Assembly: GCA_020072565.1 (NCBI GenBank)
Contig: JAIQGI010000018.1
Location: forward strand, 1 to 64,000
Direction: 5' to 3'
From: Terriglobia bacterium
GTDB lineage: Bacteria; Acidobacteriota; UBA6911
DNA length: 64,000 bases
Part shown: positions 1-8,453 of the stretch, in pieces
Numbering within the stretch: position 1 is the stretch's first letter
Layout of the letters: each line of letters starts with the position of its first letter
The notes under the pieces: generated by a model
The model's database searches: none
What the model was told of the DNA's origin: nothing
Seen by the model: only the letters and a program-made list of their open reading frames with translations
Position numbers and translations under genes: made by a program

Positions 1-129
1 GTGTCGAGTCGATCGCGGCGTAATCCGCGCGGCATCAAGCGAAAGATGAGTAATTACAAACTCAGGCCACGGAAGCGGTCTGGCACGGAAAGGCTGAGGA
101 TCGAGGATCATATCCAAATCATTAAGTGA
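1..129 (+). mobile_element. C-terminal end of a DDE transposase (IS4-like), cut by window edge
   Basis: The first 42 codons are open from base 1 and end at TGA 127-129. The peptide contains NPRGIKRKMSNYKL, a basic tail I recognise from the C-terminus of IS4-like DDE transposases (family form PRxxKRKMSN). The catalytic core would lie before the window, so family and integrity cannot be judged. A 25-base motif shared with two intergenic repeats elsewhere in the window begins about 10 bases after the stop. Assignment rests on a short tail only. Confidence 0.5.
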
Positions 130-580
130 ACAGTATTGCGCTTAGTCCGGATTATTCATCAATATGCTATTAGCGGATCGATTTGCCGGGCTCGCTGGAA
201 CTCGGTCCTCGGCCCTCTCCTCGAGATGCATTTAAAAGCACGCTGCGGGGTCCCGGATTTCCGGGTAAAAGCTGGCCTCAGCCTCCGCAGAGGAAGCACG
301 GCGATCGCCCAGAGCCTCATGAAGGATCTCAGCCTGTTTGAATTCCTTCATTACGCCCAAGGGCTTTGATTTATTGGCAATTCTTAATGAAAACAGCTGG
401 CAGGGCAGGTGAATTCGGGCGTCTCTGCCCGGCACTGGAACGGCAGGATGACGCCGATTGTCGAAAGGATTTTCCGTGCGATCGCCCGGGGCCAAACCGG
501 AGGCGAGGAACGACCAAGTCGAGATTGTCATTATTGACTGACGCGGCCCGGGACAAAGCAAAGCAGATCAGAATGTCTTT
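130..580. other. Intergenic stretch downstream of the transposase tail
   Basis: No convincing gene. The open frames here have no Shine-Dalgarno sequence and no recognisable family. Apart from the repeat motif at 139-166 and AT-rich patches near 360-400, I see only unstructured DNA, probably decayed sequence flanking an insertion element. Confidence 0.4.
139..166 (+). repeat. Short motif shared with the repeats at 41.8 kb and 25.5 kb
   Basis: The sequence CTTAGTCCGGATTATTCAT and the following CAATATG closely match the beginning of the repeat at 41788 (same strand) and the end of the repeat at 25591 (opposite strand). It lies just after a transposase stop codon, so it may be part of an insertion-sequence end. 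The other end is outside the window. Confidence 0.4.
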
Positions 581-1339
581 TTAAAGGATCAGGCTGCAGC
601 AGGTGACTCCTCCCTCGGCCTTGGCCAGCTCCGAGGCATCGACGACGCGGACCTGAATTCCGCGTGCCTCCAAACGCCTCCGCGTGGCCGGATACGCCGA
701 AGGGAACACCACGCTGTCGCCGATCATGAGCGCGTTGGCTGCGGACGGCTCGTTGGGATCTACCTCGATCAACTGCATCGAATTGAATGCGCTACCGTCA
801 ACCCAATGAGGATTGATCAGCACCACGTTCTCGGCGACCTGCGTCACGGCAGACTTCAGGTGCAGGCAGCCCTTCACCTGCACACCGGTCACGGCGTAGC
901 CGTAGCCCTGCAGCATTTCGTGCAATTGCCGGGTGGCCGCCTCGTTGCTTCTTTGCGAGAGGCCAACGAACAGGTTCCTGCCGAGGCGCAGCACATCTCC
1001 CCCATCAAGGACTCCCGGGGCTTCAACGCAGACCAGGTGCCGGTAGGGGCGCAGGGCATCTGCGACAGATCGAGTCTCCTGCCTTCGTATGACGGCTCCC
1101 GGCCGTGTGATCACCGCCAACTCATCCAACACGACAGCGGCATCCTCTACGAACACGGAGTCCGGGAGATCGGGTTCCTCGGGAAGGCGGTGCACCGAAC
1201 AGCCTGCGGCACGCAGGCATTCCTCATAAAGACGATGCTGTATCCTGGCCAGGTCGATGTTGATCGGCTGGCGGGCCTGATAGGTGAGCTCGCACAATCC
1301 AATCTGCCGGCTGACCTCACGGGTGATCGCGAGACGCAT
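581..1339 (-). CDS. Dimethylargininase (DDAH) / amidinotransferase family
   Basis: A 252-residue protein of the pentein fold and usual DDAH length, predicted to hydrolyse N-methylated arginines to citrulline and methylamine or dimethylamine in the cytoplasm. Visible family signatures in order: FVEDAAVV (substrate-binding acidic residue), GVLDGGDVLRLG, GLSQRSN, the catalytic histidine region CLHLKSAVT, and the C-terminal GGVTCC carrying the nucleophilic cysteine. The start at 1339 follows a GGAG about ten bases upstream. The upstream frame on the same strand is a thioredoxin-like remnant ending eight bases before this start. Arginine deiminase and ornithine-producing relatives share the fold, but short length and C-terminal cysteine context favour DDAH. 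Confidence 0.85.
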   Translation of the reverse strand: MRLAITREVSRQIGLCELTYQARQPINIDLARIQHRLYEECLRAAGCSVHRLPEEPDLPDSVFVEDAAVVLDELAVITRPGAVIRRQETRSVADALRPYRHLVCVEAPGVLDGGDVLRLGRNLFVGLSQRSNEAATRQLHEMLQGYGYAVTGVQVKGCLHLKSAVTQVAENVVLINPHWVDGSAFNSMQLIEVDPNEPSAANALMIGDSVVFPSAYPATRRRLEARGIQVRVVDASELAKAEGGVTCCSLIL

Positions 1340-1346
1340 ATCTCAG

Positions 1347-1544
1347 CTACTCCATCGAATGAAACTGATCTCCTGTCGGAATGGCGGGCGCGGGGATCCC
1401 CTCATGGGTCCTTTGCCCGCCGCTGCCGCATCCGATGCTCTTGAATTGGATCATCCCTTTCCCGTCGATGATGAACTTCATTGGGATGCCTTCGACCGCA
1501 TATGGACCAGGGTAAGGAGAGCGCGCAGATGTTAGTTCCCATTT
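1347..1544 (-). pseudogene. Remnant of a TlpA/redoxin-like thioredoxin-fold C-terminus
   Basis: This 65-codon frame has no start codon in good context and is closed upstream by TGA. It contains VEGIPMKFIIDGKGMIQFKS, which matches the cis-proline region (VxGxPTxFxID) of TlpA/redoxin proteins. The CxxC active-site half is missing. It is best read as the 3' fragment of an exported thioredoxin-like gene whose 5' part was lost. Its stop (1347-1349) almost touches the start of the dimethylargininase gene. Confidence 0.5.
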
Positions 1545-1675
1545 TCAAGCCGAGGCAAGGATAATGTTGGGGCGCGCGGCCACAAAGGAATTGTCAAACG
1601 GTTGCGGCTCGGGTATTTTGACAACCTGCAGCGGCCGTGCTTTCCTATGCATGGAAAAGAGGAGAGGAGTCGCAC

Positions 1676-2269
1676 ATGGAACTTTTGGATGTGAACCGCA
1701 GCGTCGTGCTCATCATCGATCTTCAGGGCAAATTGATGGAAATGATTGAGCGGCCCGGCCTGGTTATTGCAGCGACAAAGAGGCTCCTGAAGCTGGCAGA
1801 ACTGTTCAAAGTGCCTATCGTGATGACAGAGCAGTACCCGCAAGGCCTGGGAGGAACTCATTCCGAGATTCGCGCCGCTTTCGATGCGGTGAAAACACCC
1901 AAGTGGTATCTGGATAAAACGAGTTTCGGCTGTTGCGGCGATCCCGGTTTCGAAAACCTGTTCCGAGAGGCGAGGCCGGGTCTTGGAAGTGCGCAGCAGC
2001 AGATTGTCGTGGCGGGGATCGAGGCCCACATCTGCGTGATGCAGACGGTCATAGAGCTCCTGAGGCAGGGCAGCCAGGTCTATCTCTGCTGGGAGTGCAT
2101 CAGCGGCCGCGGCGCGGAGTATCGCCGGCATGCGCTCGACCGCATGACCCAGGCGGGCGCCGTGCTCACCAACCATGAATCTGTCGCCTTCGAATGGGCG
2201 CAGGACAAAAATCATCCGCAGTTCAAGGCCATGAACGCCTTGTTCAAGGAGGGGCAACTGCTCGCATAA
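1676..2269 (+). CDS. Isochorismatase-family cysteine hydrolase
   Basis: A 197-residue cytoplasmic hydrolase with the family triad visible: Asp in LIIDLQGKLM near the N-terminus, a lysine in the DKTSFGCC segment, and the nucleophilic cysteine in GIEAHICVMQT. Such enzymes hydrolyse amides or vinyl ethers (nicotinamidase, isochorismatase and ycaC-like groups); the substrate cannot be told from sequence. The length and the short loop after the cysteine resemble the YcaC/SnnR-like group more than true isochorismatases. The start at 1676 has GGAGAGGAG seven bases upstream, better than the alternative GTG at 1637. The adenosine deaminase gene follows 53 bases downstream on the same strand. Confidence 0.85.
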   Translation: MELLDVNRSVVLIIDLQGKLMEMIERPGLVIAATKRLLKLAELFKVPIVMTEQYPQGLGGTHSEIRAAFDAVKTPKWYLDKTSFGCCGDPGFENLFREARPGLGSAQQQIVVAGIEAHICVMQTVIELLRQGSQVYLCWECISGRGAEYRRHALDRMTQAGAVLTNHESVAFEWAQDKNHPQFKAMNALFKEGQLLA

Positions 2270-2322
2270 TCGAAAATGGGGTTCAGCCTTGCTGCGGAGA
2301 GCATCAGAACCTGAAGGACGCG

Positions 2323-3426
2323 ATGAGCACGAGAGACGATCGGGAAAAGTTTGATTCGGTGAAACCATCCGAAGGGTCCGGCGAAGTTCCTTCCGAGGAC
2401 TTCATCCGCTCGCTGCCCAAGGTGGAGCTGCATTGCCATCTGGATGGATCCCTGCGCCTGGAGACAATATGGGAATTGGCGCAGAGCCGGGGCGTGTCGC
2501 TGCCGGCGAATTCGCTCGATGAATTGCATTCACTCTTCCTGCTGCCGAAGAAAACGCCGCGCAGTCTGGTTGAGTATCTGAAGCGCTTTGACTACACCCT
2601 CGCCGTGTTGCAGGACGCGGAAGCGCTGACCCGCGCCGCCTACGAACTGGCTCTGGATAATGCGGCGGAAAACATCCTTTACCTGGAAGTGCGCTATTCG
2701 CCCATTCTGCACACGCGCAAGGGAATGAAGTTGACCCAGGTGATGAACGCGGTCCTGGATGGGCTTGCCAGGGCGGAGCGGGAAGTCGACATCAAGACCG
2801 GCGTCATCGTTTGCGGCATTCGCAACATTTCGCCCGAGACTTCACTGCGCCTGGCTGAGCTGACTGTCGCCTACAAGCACCAGGGGGTTGTCGGATTCGA
2901 CCTTGCCGGATTCGAAGACCAGTACCCGGCGAAAGACCACAACGAAGCTTTCTACCTGATCCGCAAAAACAACATCAACTGCACGGTGCATGCCGGGGAA
3001 GCTTACGGCCCGGATTCCATCAAACAGGCCCTCCACAACCTGAACACTCACCGCATCGGCCACGGTACGCGGTTGAAGGAAGACGGAGATCTGTTGAACT
3101 ATGTCAACGATCACCGCATACCGTTGGAGATCTGCCTGACTTCGAATGTCCACACCGGGGCGGTCAAGTCACTGCAAGAGCACCCTCTGCGCCTGTATTA
3201 CGATTGGGGATTGCGCCTCACGCTGAACACGGACAACAGGTTGATGTCCGAAACCACGCTCACGAAGGAGTACCTGACCGCCTGCCGCACCTTTGGCTTG
3301 ACCGAGCAAGATCTGAAGAGCATCACCATCATGGGATTCAAGAGCGCGTTCATGTCCCATAAGAGCAAGGTCAGTCTTCTCGATCGGGTGCTGAGGATTC
3401 TGAACAAGAAACAAACACCTTTTTAG
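2323..3426 (+). CDS. add: Adenosine deaminase family protein
   Basis: A 367-residue zinc amidohydrolase predicted to deaminate adenosine or deoxyadenosine to the inosine form in purine salvage. Metal and catalytic motifs are complete: VELHCHLDG (His37 and His39), the Gly-rich FDLAGFE segment, VHAGEAYG (zinc histidine and catalytic glutamate), HRIGHGTRL and LNTDNRLMSETTL (Asp pair position). The Asp-Asn in place of the usual Asp-Asp of LNTDDP is a small deviation seen in some family members, so adenine or N6-methyladenine-type substrates remain possible. The N-terminal 30 residues are polar and without a signal peptide. The ATG at 2323 was preferred because the frame before it is not conserved in character. 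Confidence 0.85.
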   Translation: MSTRDDREKFDSVKPSEGSGEVPSEDFIRSLPKVELHCHLDGSLRLETIWELAQSRGVSLPANSLDELHSLFLLPKKTPRSLVEYLKRFDYTLAVLQDAEALTRAAYELALDNAAENILYLEVRYSPILHTRKGMKLTQVMNAVLDGLARAEREVDIKTGVIVCGIRNISPETSLRLAELTVAYKHQGVVGFDLAGFEDQYPAKDHNEAFYLIRKNNINCTVHAGEAYGPDSIKQALHNLNTHRIGHGTRLKEDGDLLNYVNDHRIPLEICLTSNVHTGAVKSLQEHPLRLYYDWGLRLTLNTDNRLMSETTLTKEYLTACRTFGLTEQDLKSITIMGFKSAFMSHKSKVSLLDRVLRILNKKQTPF

Positions 3427-3497
3427 ACGATCCCCATGAGTGAGGAAGTGCCGTAAAACAGAGACTTTGTCCGAAATGCCGAAAGGATGGTGGCAGG

Positions 3498-3596
3498 ATG
3501 AGCAGGGAACGCCGGGAAACCATGCTTCGATTTCTGATGATCATCTCTCTCATAATATCGATCTTCGTCTTCAGTGCTTTCGCCTGGACACACTAG
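3498..3596 (+). pseudogene. Signal-peptide leader of the ThuA-like gene, ending at an in-frame TAG
   Basis: ATG at 3498 (or 3522) starts a leader with a hydrophobic stretch MLRFLMIISLIISIFVFSAF and a signal-peptidase-like end. AGGATGGTGGCAGG upstream can serve as ribosome binding site. Codon 33 is TAG at 3594-3596. The same reading frame then continues without a gap into the ThuA-like domain (codons for [14 protein letters not shown]). The simplest reading is one exported ThuA-like protein interrupted by a nonsense mutation exactly at the leader/mature boundary, or a base-calling error there. Confidence 0.65.
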
Positions 3597-3623
3597 ACCC
3601 CCGCCGCCAAGAAGCGCGTCCTC

Positions 3624-4310
3624 ATGGTTTGGGGCGGGGCTATGCACGAACCCAGGCAGTGTGTGGATATTTTCGCCCCCTGGCTCATCGAACAGGGTTT
3701 TGACGTCGAGATTTCCCAGACGCTCGATTCCTATCTGGACGCCGAAAAGATGAAATCATTATCGCTCGTTGTCCAGTCCATCACCGCAGGCAAGATCACT
3801 GCGCAGCAGGAAAAAGGGCTTCTTGATGCGCTCAAGAACGGTGTGGGCATGGCCGGCTGGCACGGTGGCATGGCGGACTCCTTCCGGGGGGAGACGGAGT
3901 ACGAGTTTATGGTCGGCGGCATCTGGGTGGCCCATCCGGGTGGCATCATCGATTACGAGGTCAGCATCACCAACCATGACGATCCCATCACCAGGGATCT
4001 GACCGATTTCAAGATGCATTCGGAGCAGTATTACCTGCTCGTCGATCCCAGTGTCGAGGTCCTGGCCACCACCGTGTTTTCAGGACAGGATGCCCCCTGG
4101 ATCCAGGGCTCGGTCATGCCGGTCGTGTGGAAGAAGATGTACGGCAAGGGCCGGATTTTCTACTCATCGCTCGGCCACTCCGCAGCGGATTTCAACGTGC
4201 CGCAGGCGCGCGAGATCGTCAAGCGCGGCATGCTGTGGGCCGCGCGCGTTCCCGCTTCAGGCGACGATCCCAAAACGACCAATCCTTACCTGCCACTCCT
4301 CAAGAAATGA
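3624..4310 (+). CDS. ThuA-like domain protein (trehalose-utilisation type)
   Basis: A 228-residue glutamine-amidotransferase-like fold of the ThuA family. It begins [12 protein letters not shown] and shows the family landmarks [24 protein letters not shown], the [15 protein letters not shown] segment, [21 protein letters not shown] and [18 protein letters not shown]. ThuA proteins are linked to uptake or oxidation of disaccharides and often sit with Gfo/Idh/MocA and DUF1080 genes, both abundant 6-16 kb downstream. ATG 3624 has no ribosome binding site; the natural start probably lies at 3498/3522, but an amber codon at 3594 separates leader and body. Without the leader the product would stay in the cytoplasm or not be made. 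No alternative frame bridges the stop. Confidence 0.8.
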   Translation: MVWGGAMHEPRQCVDIFAPWLIEQGFDVEISQTLDSYLDAEKMKSLSLVVQSITAGKITAQQEKGLLDALKNGVGMAGWHGGMADSFRGETEYEFMVGGIWVAHPGGIIDYEVSITNHDDPITRDLTDFKMHSEQYYLLVDPSVEVLATTVFSGQDAPWIQGSVMPVVWKKMYGKGRIFYSSLGHSAADFNVPQAREIVKRGMLWAARVPASGDDPKTTNPYLPLLKK

Positions 4311-4481
4311 AGCGGCGGTTGTACATGGTGCACCGCAGCCGCGACGCAGAGGTCGGCGAGTGCCAGGGTAACCGATCGAACCGCCGTGTACGGACCCGTA
4401 TGCACAGTGGTGTGGCAGGAGCTGGCGGGTGACCGTCGCCCCAATGCCGATCAACGATCGGCCCTGAGCCGCGGCGCTGCG

Positions 4482-5048
4482 TTATTTCAATCCAAGCTTC
4501 TTGCCCGCGGCGAGCAGGCCGATGGCCTCCTGCAGCCGCCTCATCTTCGTTTCTTGTTGCTTGGCGGAATCGATCCAAGCGATGTACATGCGCCGATATG
4601 ATGGCGCGAGGCCCTCGAAATAGTTCCACGCTGTTGGGTGCCTTCTAAGTGCTTCTTGAATGTACTGTGGGACCATCGACGGCGACGGCCTTGGCGCATC
4701 ACCGCTTCGATCAGTTGGAGCTCGGTTCAACCCAGCCGGCATCAACCGTCCGCTTGCCTTAAGCTGCGCATACCGTTTGCGATTGGCGGTCGACCACCTG
4801 CTGTCAGGCTTCCGAGGCGTGAACTTGCGGGCATACCGCCCCTCATCGAGACGCTTGATCAGGCTGTCGATCCAGCCGAAGCACAGGGCCTCATCGACGG
4901 CATCATCGTAGGCGATGGATGGCTGCCCGGTCTCACGCTTGTGGAATACAAGCCACACCTCCGATTCCAAATCGTGATGCTCGGCGAGCCACTTCCGCCA
5001 TTCTTCGCAGCTCCGCACATCAAGGGTCTTCAAGGTCTTGAAGAGCAT
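4482..5048 (-). CDS. YdeI/OmpD-associated (bacteriocin-protection) family protein
   Basis: A 188-residue cytoplasmic protein of the YdeI/OmpD-associated family. Visible landmarks are the N-terminal WLAEHHDLESEVWLVFHK, then AYDDAVDEALCFGWIDS, RYARKFTPRKPDSRWS, and the C-terminal helical part beginning HPTAWNYFEGL and ending RRLQEAIGLLAAGKKLGLK. The family is widespread; the protective role comes from limited work on relatives and the molecular function is unknown. ATG 5048 has GAAGG upstream; a GTG at 5072 would add eight residues. It stands alone on the minus strand in front of the NUDIX gene, 148 bases apart. Confidence 0.8.
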   Translation of the reverse strand: MLFKTLKTLDVRSCEEWRKWLAEHHDLESEVWLVFHKRETGQPSIAYDDAVDEALCFGWIDSLIKRLDEGRYARKFTPRKPDSRWSTANRKRYAQLKASGRLMPAGLNRAPTDRSGDAPRPSPSMVPQYIQEALRRHPTAWNYFEGLAPSYRRMYIAWIDSAKQQETKMRRLQEAIGLLAAGKKLGLK

Positions 5049-5196
5049 CTTTGCCTTCGATTGCCTGTCCACCCAACGCCGCGGCTAAGCTGCGGGGCGG
5101 CTTGGCGCGGACCGTGCGCAAGCACGGGCGGTTACGGGACGCACGGGCAGCTTCAACCGCTTGTCGGGCAGTCCTTGCATTACTTACACCGAGCCC

Positions 5197-5688
5197 TCAG
5201 CCTTCGGTCCCGGCGAGAGATCCGAAGGAACGAGGCGCGCGAAGACTATCGGATGGCCGCAGACCACGGAGGTATTCGCAGAGGTCCTCGGGAAAGACTC
5301 GCTCGGACGTCGTTTCGAGCTCCGCGAGCGACCACCAGCGCGCGGCGATGATGCCCTCGCGGCGATGCGCCTCTTGCACGGTTTCGGCGAGTGCGACGTC
5401 ATGCCGTGATATTCGCATGAGGAAATAGCGCTCGACTTGCCGGACCGACTGGCCGCGGAATGTGAACTCCACGGTCCGGCACCAAAGCGGCGTGAGTGTC
5501 CCACCAGTGAGAGAGAGTTCTTCAGCCGCCTCCCGAGCAGCGGCCTCCTCGAAGGTTTCCTCGCCTTCGAGCCCACCGCCGGGCGTCGCCCACCACTTGA
5601 GCCGATCATCTTCGTACTGGAAGAGAAGGACACTGTTCTCGGGATCAATGACGAGCAGTCTAGCGGCTCGCCGTTGCAACGGATCCAT
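5197..5688 (-). CDS. NUDIX hydrolase
   Basis: A 163-residue protein with a complete Nudix box, GGGLEGEETFEEAAAREAAEEL, at about residues 37-58 (Gly, then Glu, then the REAAEEL metal-binding helix). It begins with RRAARLLVIDPENSVLLFQ, a typical Nudix first strand. The family hydrolyses nucleoside diphosphates linked to another moiety; the substrate (for example oxidised nucleotides, ADP-ribose or coenzymes) cannot be assigned. The C-terminus past about residue 145 is Ser/Arg-rich and unlike the core. GAGGAGGGGG precedes ATG 5688. Confidence 0.85.
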   Translation of the reverse strand: MDPLQRRAARLLVIDPENSVLLFQYEDDRLKWWATPGGGLEGEETFEEAAAREAAEELSLTGGTLTPLWCRTVEFTFRGQSVRQVERYFLMRISRHDVALAETVQEAHRREGIIAARWWSLAELETTSERVFPEDLCEYLRGLRPSDSLRAPRSFGSLAGTEG

Positions 5689-5775
5689 CGCCCCCTCCTC
5701 GGTTGCCTAACATATAGCCGCTAACCTGCGAAGTCGGCCGCGAAGTGGGCCGGCTTCATCAGGTTCATCGGCAGG

Positions 5776-6309
5776 TTAGCCGGCCGCCTCCACCAGTTCG
5801 ACGGCTGTCATTTGCACAGTCCCATCGCTGAGCTGTTTCGGTTCACATCTATGGATTGCTCCCGCGGGAAACTGCCAGGTTTCGTCGGTGACGTCCGCGT
5901 CCACACCCACGATTCTGAAAACTCCAGGTCCGAGTGGCCGGGCCTGGACCGGACGCCAAACATCCACGCCTTCGTTCAGAAGCGCCCCGAAGATCGTTAC
6001 CGGTTCCGCCAGGTCTCGCCAATTTCGGTTGAACCAGCTTTGGACGCGCGACGCTACAGCTAGAAAATCGTAGTGCTTGGGCGATAGTCCGAAATGATCC
6101 CTGACCTCATCACGAAGATAGTCCGCGATGTTAGATGTAGATGCGCCGGCTTGGAGCTTTGTCAGAACCGGACCGACGAGGCAGTCATATTCGTCGCGCG
6201 GCCACCCGGGATCGTCCATCACTCCGATTGGATCCCACTCACACATCAGCGCGCGAAGCTCAGCGGTACGTTGCCTCAATTCGCGCTTGCTCAAGCTGGT
6301 GGTCGACAT
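5776..6309 (-). CDS. Hypothetical two-part protein with a WDPIGV N-terminal domain
   Basis: A 177-residue soluble protein. The first half contains RALMCEWDPIGVMDDPGWPRDEYDCL followed by a helix, a pattern I associate with small uncharacterised proteins (DUF1871-like). The second half, from VDVWRPVQARPLGPGVF to WQFPAGAIHRCEP, looks like a compact beta-rich domain that also occurs alone in many bacteria. The combination suggests a fusion of two small domains. ATG 6309 is chosen because the 15 preceding codons look like non-coding sequence; no strong ribosome binding site is visible. No function is assigned. Confidence 0.6.
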   Translation of the reverse strand: MSTTSLSKRELRQRTAELRALMCEWDPIGVMDDPGWPRDEYDCLVGPVLTKLQAGASTSNIADYLRDEVRDHFGLSPKHYDFLAVASRVQSWFNRNWRDLAEPVTIFGALLNEGVDVWRPVQARPLGPGVFRIVGVDADVTDETWQFPAGAIHRCEPKQLSDGTVQMTAVELVEAAG

Positions 6310-6857
6310 GTCCAAGGTCTTGCTAACTTGTAAGTAGGCTGACCAGCCTGGCACGCGGGGGGAAAAGCGAGGAACACAGCCGTGGCTGCCGGTCTTTTGG
6401 CGAATATAGATCTTGGGGATGAGGTTTGCAACGCCTTTTGTGTGCTCGATTTATCCCTGATATGCCCTGATTGGCTCAGCGATCAAAGGCCTCGGTTCCG
6501 GGCAGTGTAGCAGTTGCGAGAGACATCTCCCAAAACCTCAAAGCGCATCCGCCGGACTCCGGACTGCCCGAGACCCCCTTTGATGCAGTTCGCGGGTCCT
6601 CTCCGGATGCGCGCGCAAGGCATCCCTGGCACTGCTTGAGTGCATGGTCACGCGATACTTGCAGCCCTTGCCGTCCAGCACCGTAATCTCATTGCGCGCG
6701 AAGTCCACACTTTTCGCTCGCATTAGATAGTGTTTTCAAGCACTTGCCAAGCCCTCTTTATATGGTTCCGGAGGTCGCAGAGAGATACTTCGCAAAACAG
6801 GAATCTGCGTGTTCGCGGGGCAGATAAATGCCGGTTGCCATCTGCGGCTATCCACGA
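6310..6857. other. Gene-poor stretch holding only a recombinase remnant
   Basis: About 550 bases between the hypothetical gene and the GT-C gene. The only recognisable content is the tyrosine-recombinase fragment at 6538-6723 on the minus strand. The rest shows no open frame with start signals and no obvious palindrome. Confidence 0.4.
6538..6723 (-). pseudogene. Decayed tyrosine recombinase (XerC/IntI-like) fragment
   Basis: The 61-codon frame reads VDFARNEITVLDGKG followed by YRVTM and, later, ERTRELHQRG. This corresponds to the stretch of integron-type or phage-type tyrosine recombinases that reads VDFxxxEITVRDGKGxKDRVTML and then HLxxVRxLHxxD. The catalytic His-x-x-Arg and Tyr regions are absent and the flanks do not continue the domain in any frame. 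It is a remnant of a former mobile element, not a working gene. Confidence 0.55.
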
Positions 6858-8453
6858 TCATTTGCGGTTCAGGAATCGTTCCCAGAGAGGACGGTCGATG
6901 TATAGGGTCAGGAGAATATCGGGCCGGAGGCCATAGGTCTCGGTTTGGGCATGATCGCCCAGGATGCTCTCCAGTTTTTGCACATTTTCTTGCGAGGCGA
7001 TGACAACCGGCACATGGTCGAACCCGCCCGCATCTGCCGGACTGGTCCAATATCCGACGTGCCGCAAGTCCCTCAAGTACCAGGGGAGGGGCCATTGCTC
7101 ATAAGGGCCGGCGACAACCTTGACAAGCATATCCTTCCCATCCCCGTGAACGGCAGTCAGGTCGTGCACTCGTTTGACCAGGCGCAGGAAGTCGGAGCTC
7201 GTCTGAACGTAGGCATAGGGATTGCGCGGATCGGCGGGATAGGAATAATTCGCGCGCCAGTTCTCGAGGCCCAAATGACAGGATCCGGCCAGCAGCAGGA
7301 TGAGCAAGAGGCTGCGCGCGAGGGGTGACCTGAGACTTTTCAGCAGAGCCGCCGCACCGCTTCCGGCCAGCAGAATCAGACCGGCATAGAAAGCCAGCAG
7401 GTTCCATGGCGTCTTGTAACTGAAGATGGAGAAGGCTGCGGCCGTGAAAAGAGAATACAGAAAGAAGTAGCGTGGCCAGAAACACTCTTCGGCATACGAT
7501 ATTTGGGCCGGCTCGATCTGATCCGGATCGCCAGCCGTGCGCGTTCGCCCGAAGGCGATGACCGTCCCCACCAGAGCAAGAACCAGTATCAGACCCTCCG
7601 TCCAGACCAGCCCGCCTGATGAGGAGTACACCAGCATTTGGAAATAATAGAACCAGGGATGCACATGGAGTCCCGGTTCTGTCCCGCGGGCGAAATAGTC
7701 TTTGAATGCCCGTACGGACTCGACGGTACTGCCTGGAGTCCGGAAGAAAGAGGAGTAAAAGACAAACGCGATGGACACAGCCACGCCCAGTCCTGCCAGG
7801 ATGTGGACGATTCTGATACGGCGCGGATCGGCGTATGGATTTGAGAGGCGCGGGATTCCTATTGTCGAAATCATGGCAACAACGAAGGCCGCGCCTGCCG
7901 CCGCGAACATGACGACTGACGTTTCCTTCGTGGCGTAGGCCAGCCCGGCGCATGCGCCCGCAGCCAGTGCCGAGCCGGCTGCCGGGTGGAAGGCGTATCT
8001 CCCGAGCGCGATCAGGAATCCCAGAGAGAAGAAAACGAAGAGAGACTCCTGGATGTAGAACCGGCTGTAATAAGTAAGGGCCGGGGAGAGAGCCGCGAAA
8101 AACGCACTCAGGACGACCGCTTCCCGTCCCAGCTTCCTGGTCAGGAGACCGAAAAGCAAGAGCAGGCCGACGCCGAAAGCCGCGGGCACGGCTCTCAGCG
8201 TCCATTCATCCAATGCGCTCAGGGTCTTCTGGCCGCGGACCCAGGCAGCCGGCAGCGTCAGGTAGTATAGCGTCGGTCCGTGGTGGTCGTTCCTGTCGTA
8301 TCGATACTCGCCGGTTTCCAGCAGTGTACCGAACTTGACTGCCTGGTTGGCCTCGTCATGGTGCATGGGCCGGCTGTCCAGGCGCCAGAGACGGAAGGCG
8401 AGCCCGACGAACAGGGCGGCCAGAAAAAATCTTAAGAAAGCGGCCTTGCTCAT
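6858..8453 (-). CDS. Polytopic GT-C glycosyltransferase-like protein (TIGR03663/Agl23-like)
   Basis: A 531-residue membrane protein. It starts with a transmembrane helix followed by RLDSRPMHHDEANQAVKFG, the Asp-Glu containing first loop typical of GT-C enzymes, then HHGPTLYYLTLPAAW and about ten further hydrophobic segments, ending in a soluble domain after residue 400. It matches the flippase-associated TIGR03663 family, related to dolichyl-phosphate-mannose mannosyltransferases. Such proteins move sugars from polyprenyl-phosphate donors onto lipids or proteins on the outer face of the inner membrane; neither donor nor acceptor is known here. Its ATG overlaps the stop of the upstream discoidin-like gene by four bases, implying translational coupling. 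Confidence 0.75.
   Translation of the reverse strand: MSKAAFLRFFLAALFVGLAFRLWRLDSRPMHHDEANQAVKFGTLLETGEYRYDRNDHHGPTLYYLTLPAAWVRGQKTLSALDEWTLRAVPAAFGVGLLLLFGLLTRKLGREAVVLSAFFAALSPALTYYSRFYIQESLFVFFSLGFLIALGRYAFHPAAGSALAAGACAGLAYATKETSVVMFAAAGAAFVVAMISTIGIPRLSNPYADPRRIRIVHILAGLGVAVSIAFVFYSSFFRTPGSTVESVRAFKDYFARGTEPGLHVHPWFYYFQMLVYSSSGGLVWTEGLILVLALVGTVIAFGRTRTAGDPDQIEPAQISYAEECFWPRYFFLYSLFTAAAFSIFSYKTPWNLLAFYAGLILLAGSGAAALLKSLRSPLARSLLLILLLAGSCHLGLENWRANYSYPADPRNPYAYVQTSSDFLRLVKRVHDLTAVHGDGKDMLVKVVAGPYEQWPLPWYLRDLRHVGYWTSPADAGGFDHVPVVIASQENVQKLESILGDHAQTETYGLRPDILLTLYIDRPLWERFLNRK

Noticed and set aside
232-561. 109-codon minus-strand frame near the left end
   Set aside because: No start signal and no family resemblance; composition is that of chance open frames in high-GC DNA.
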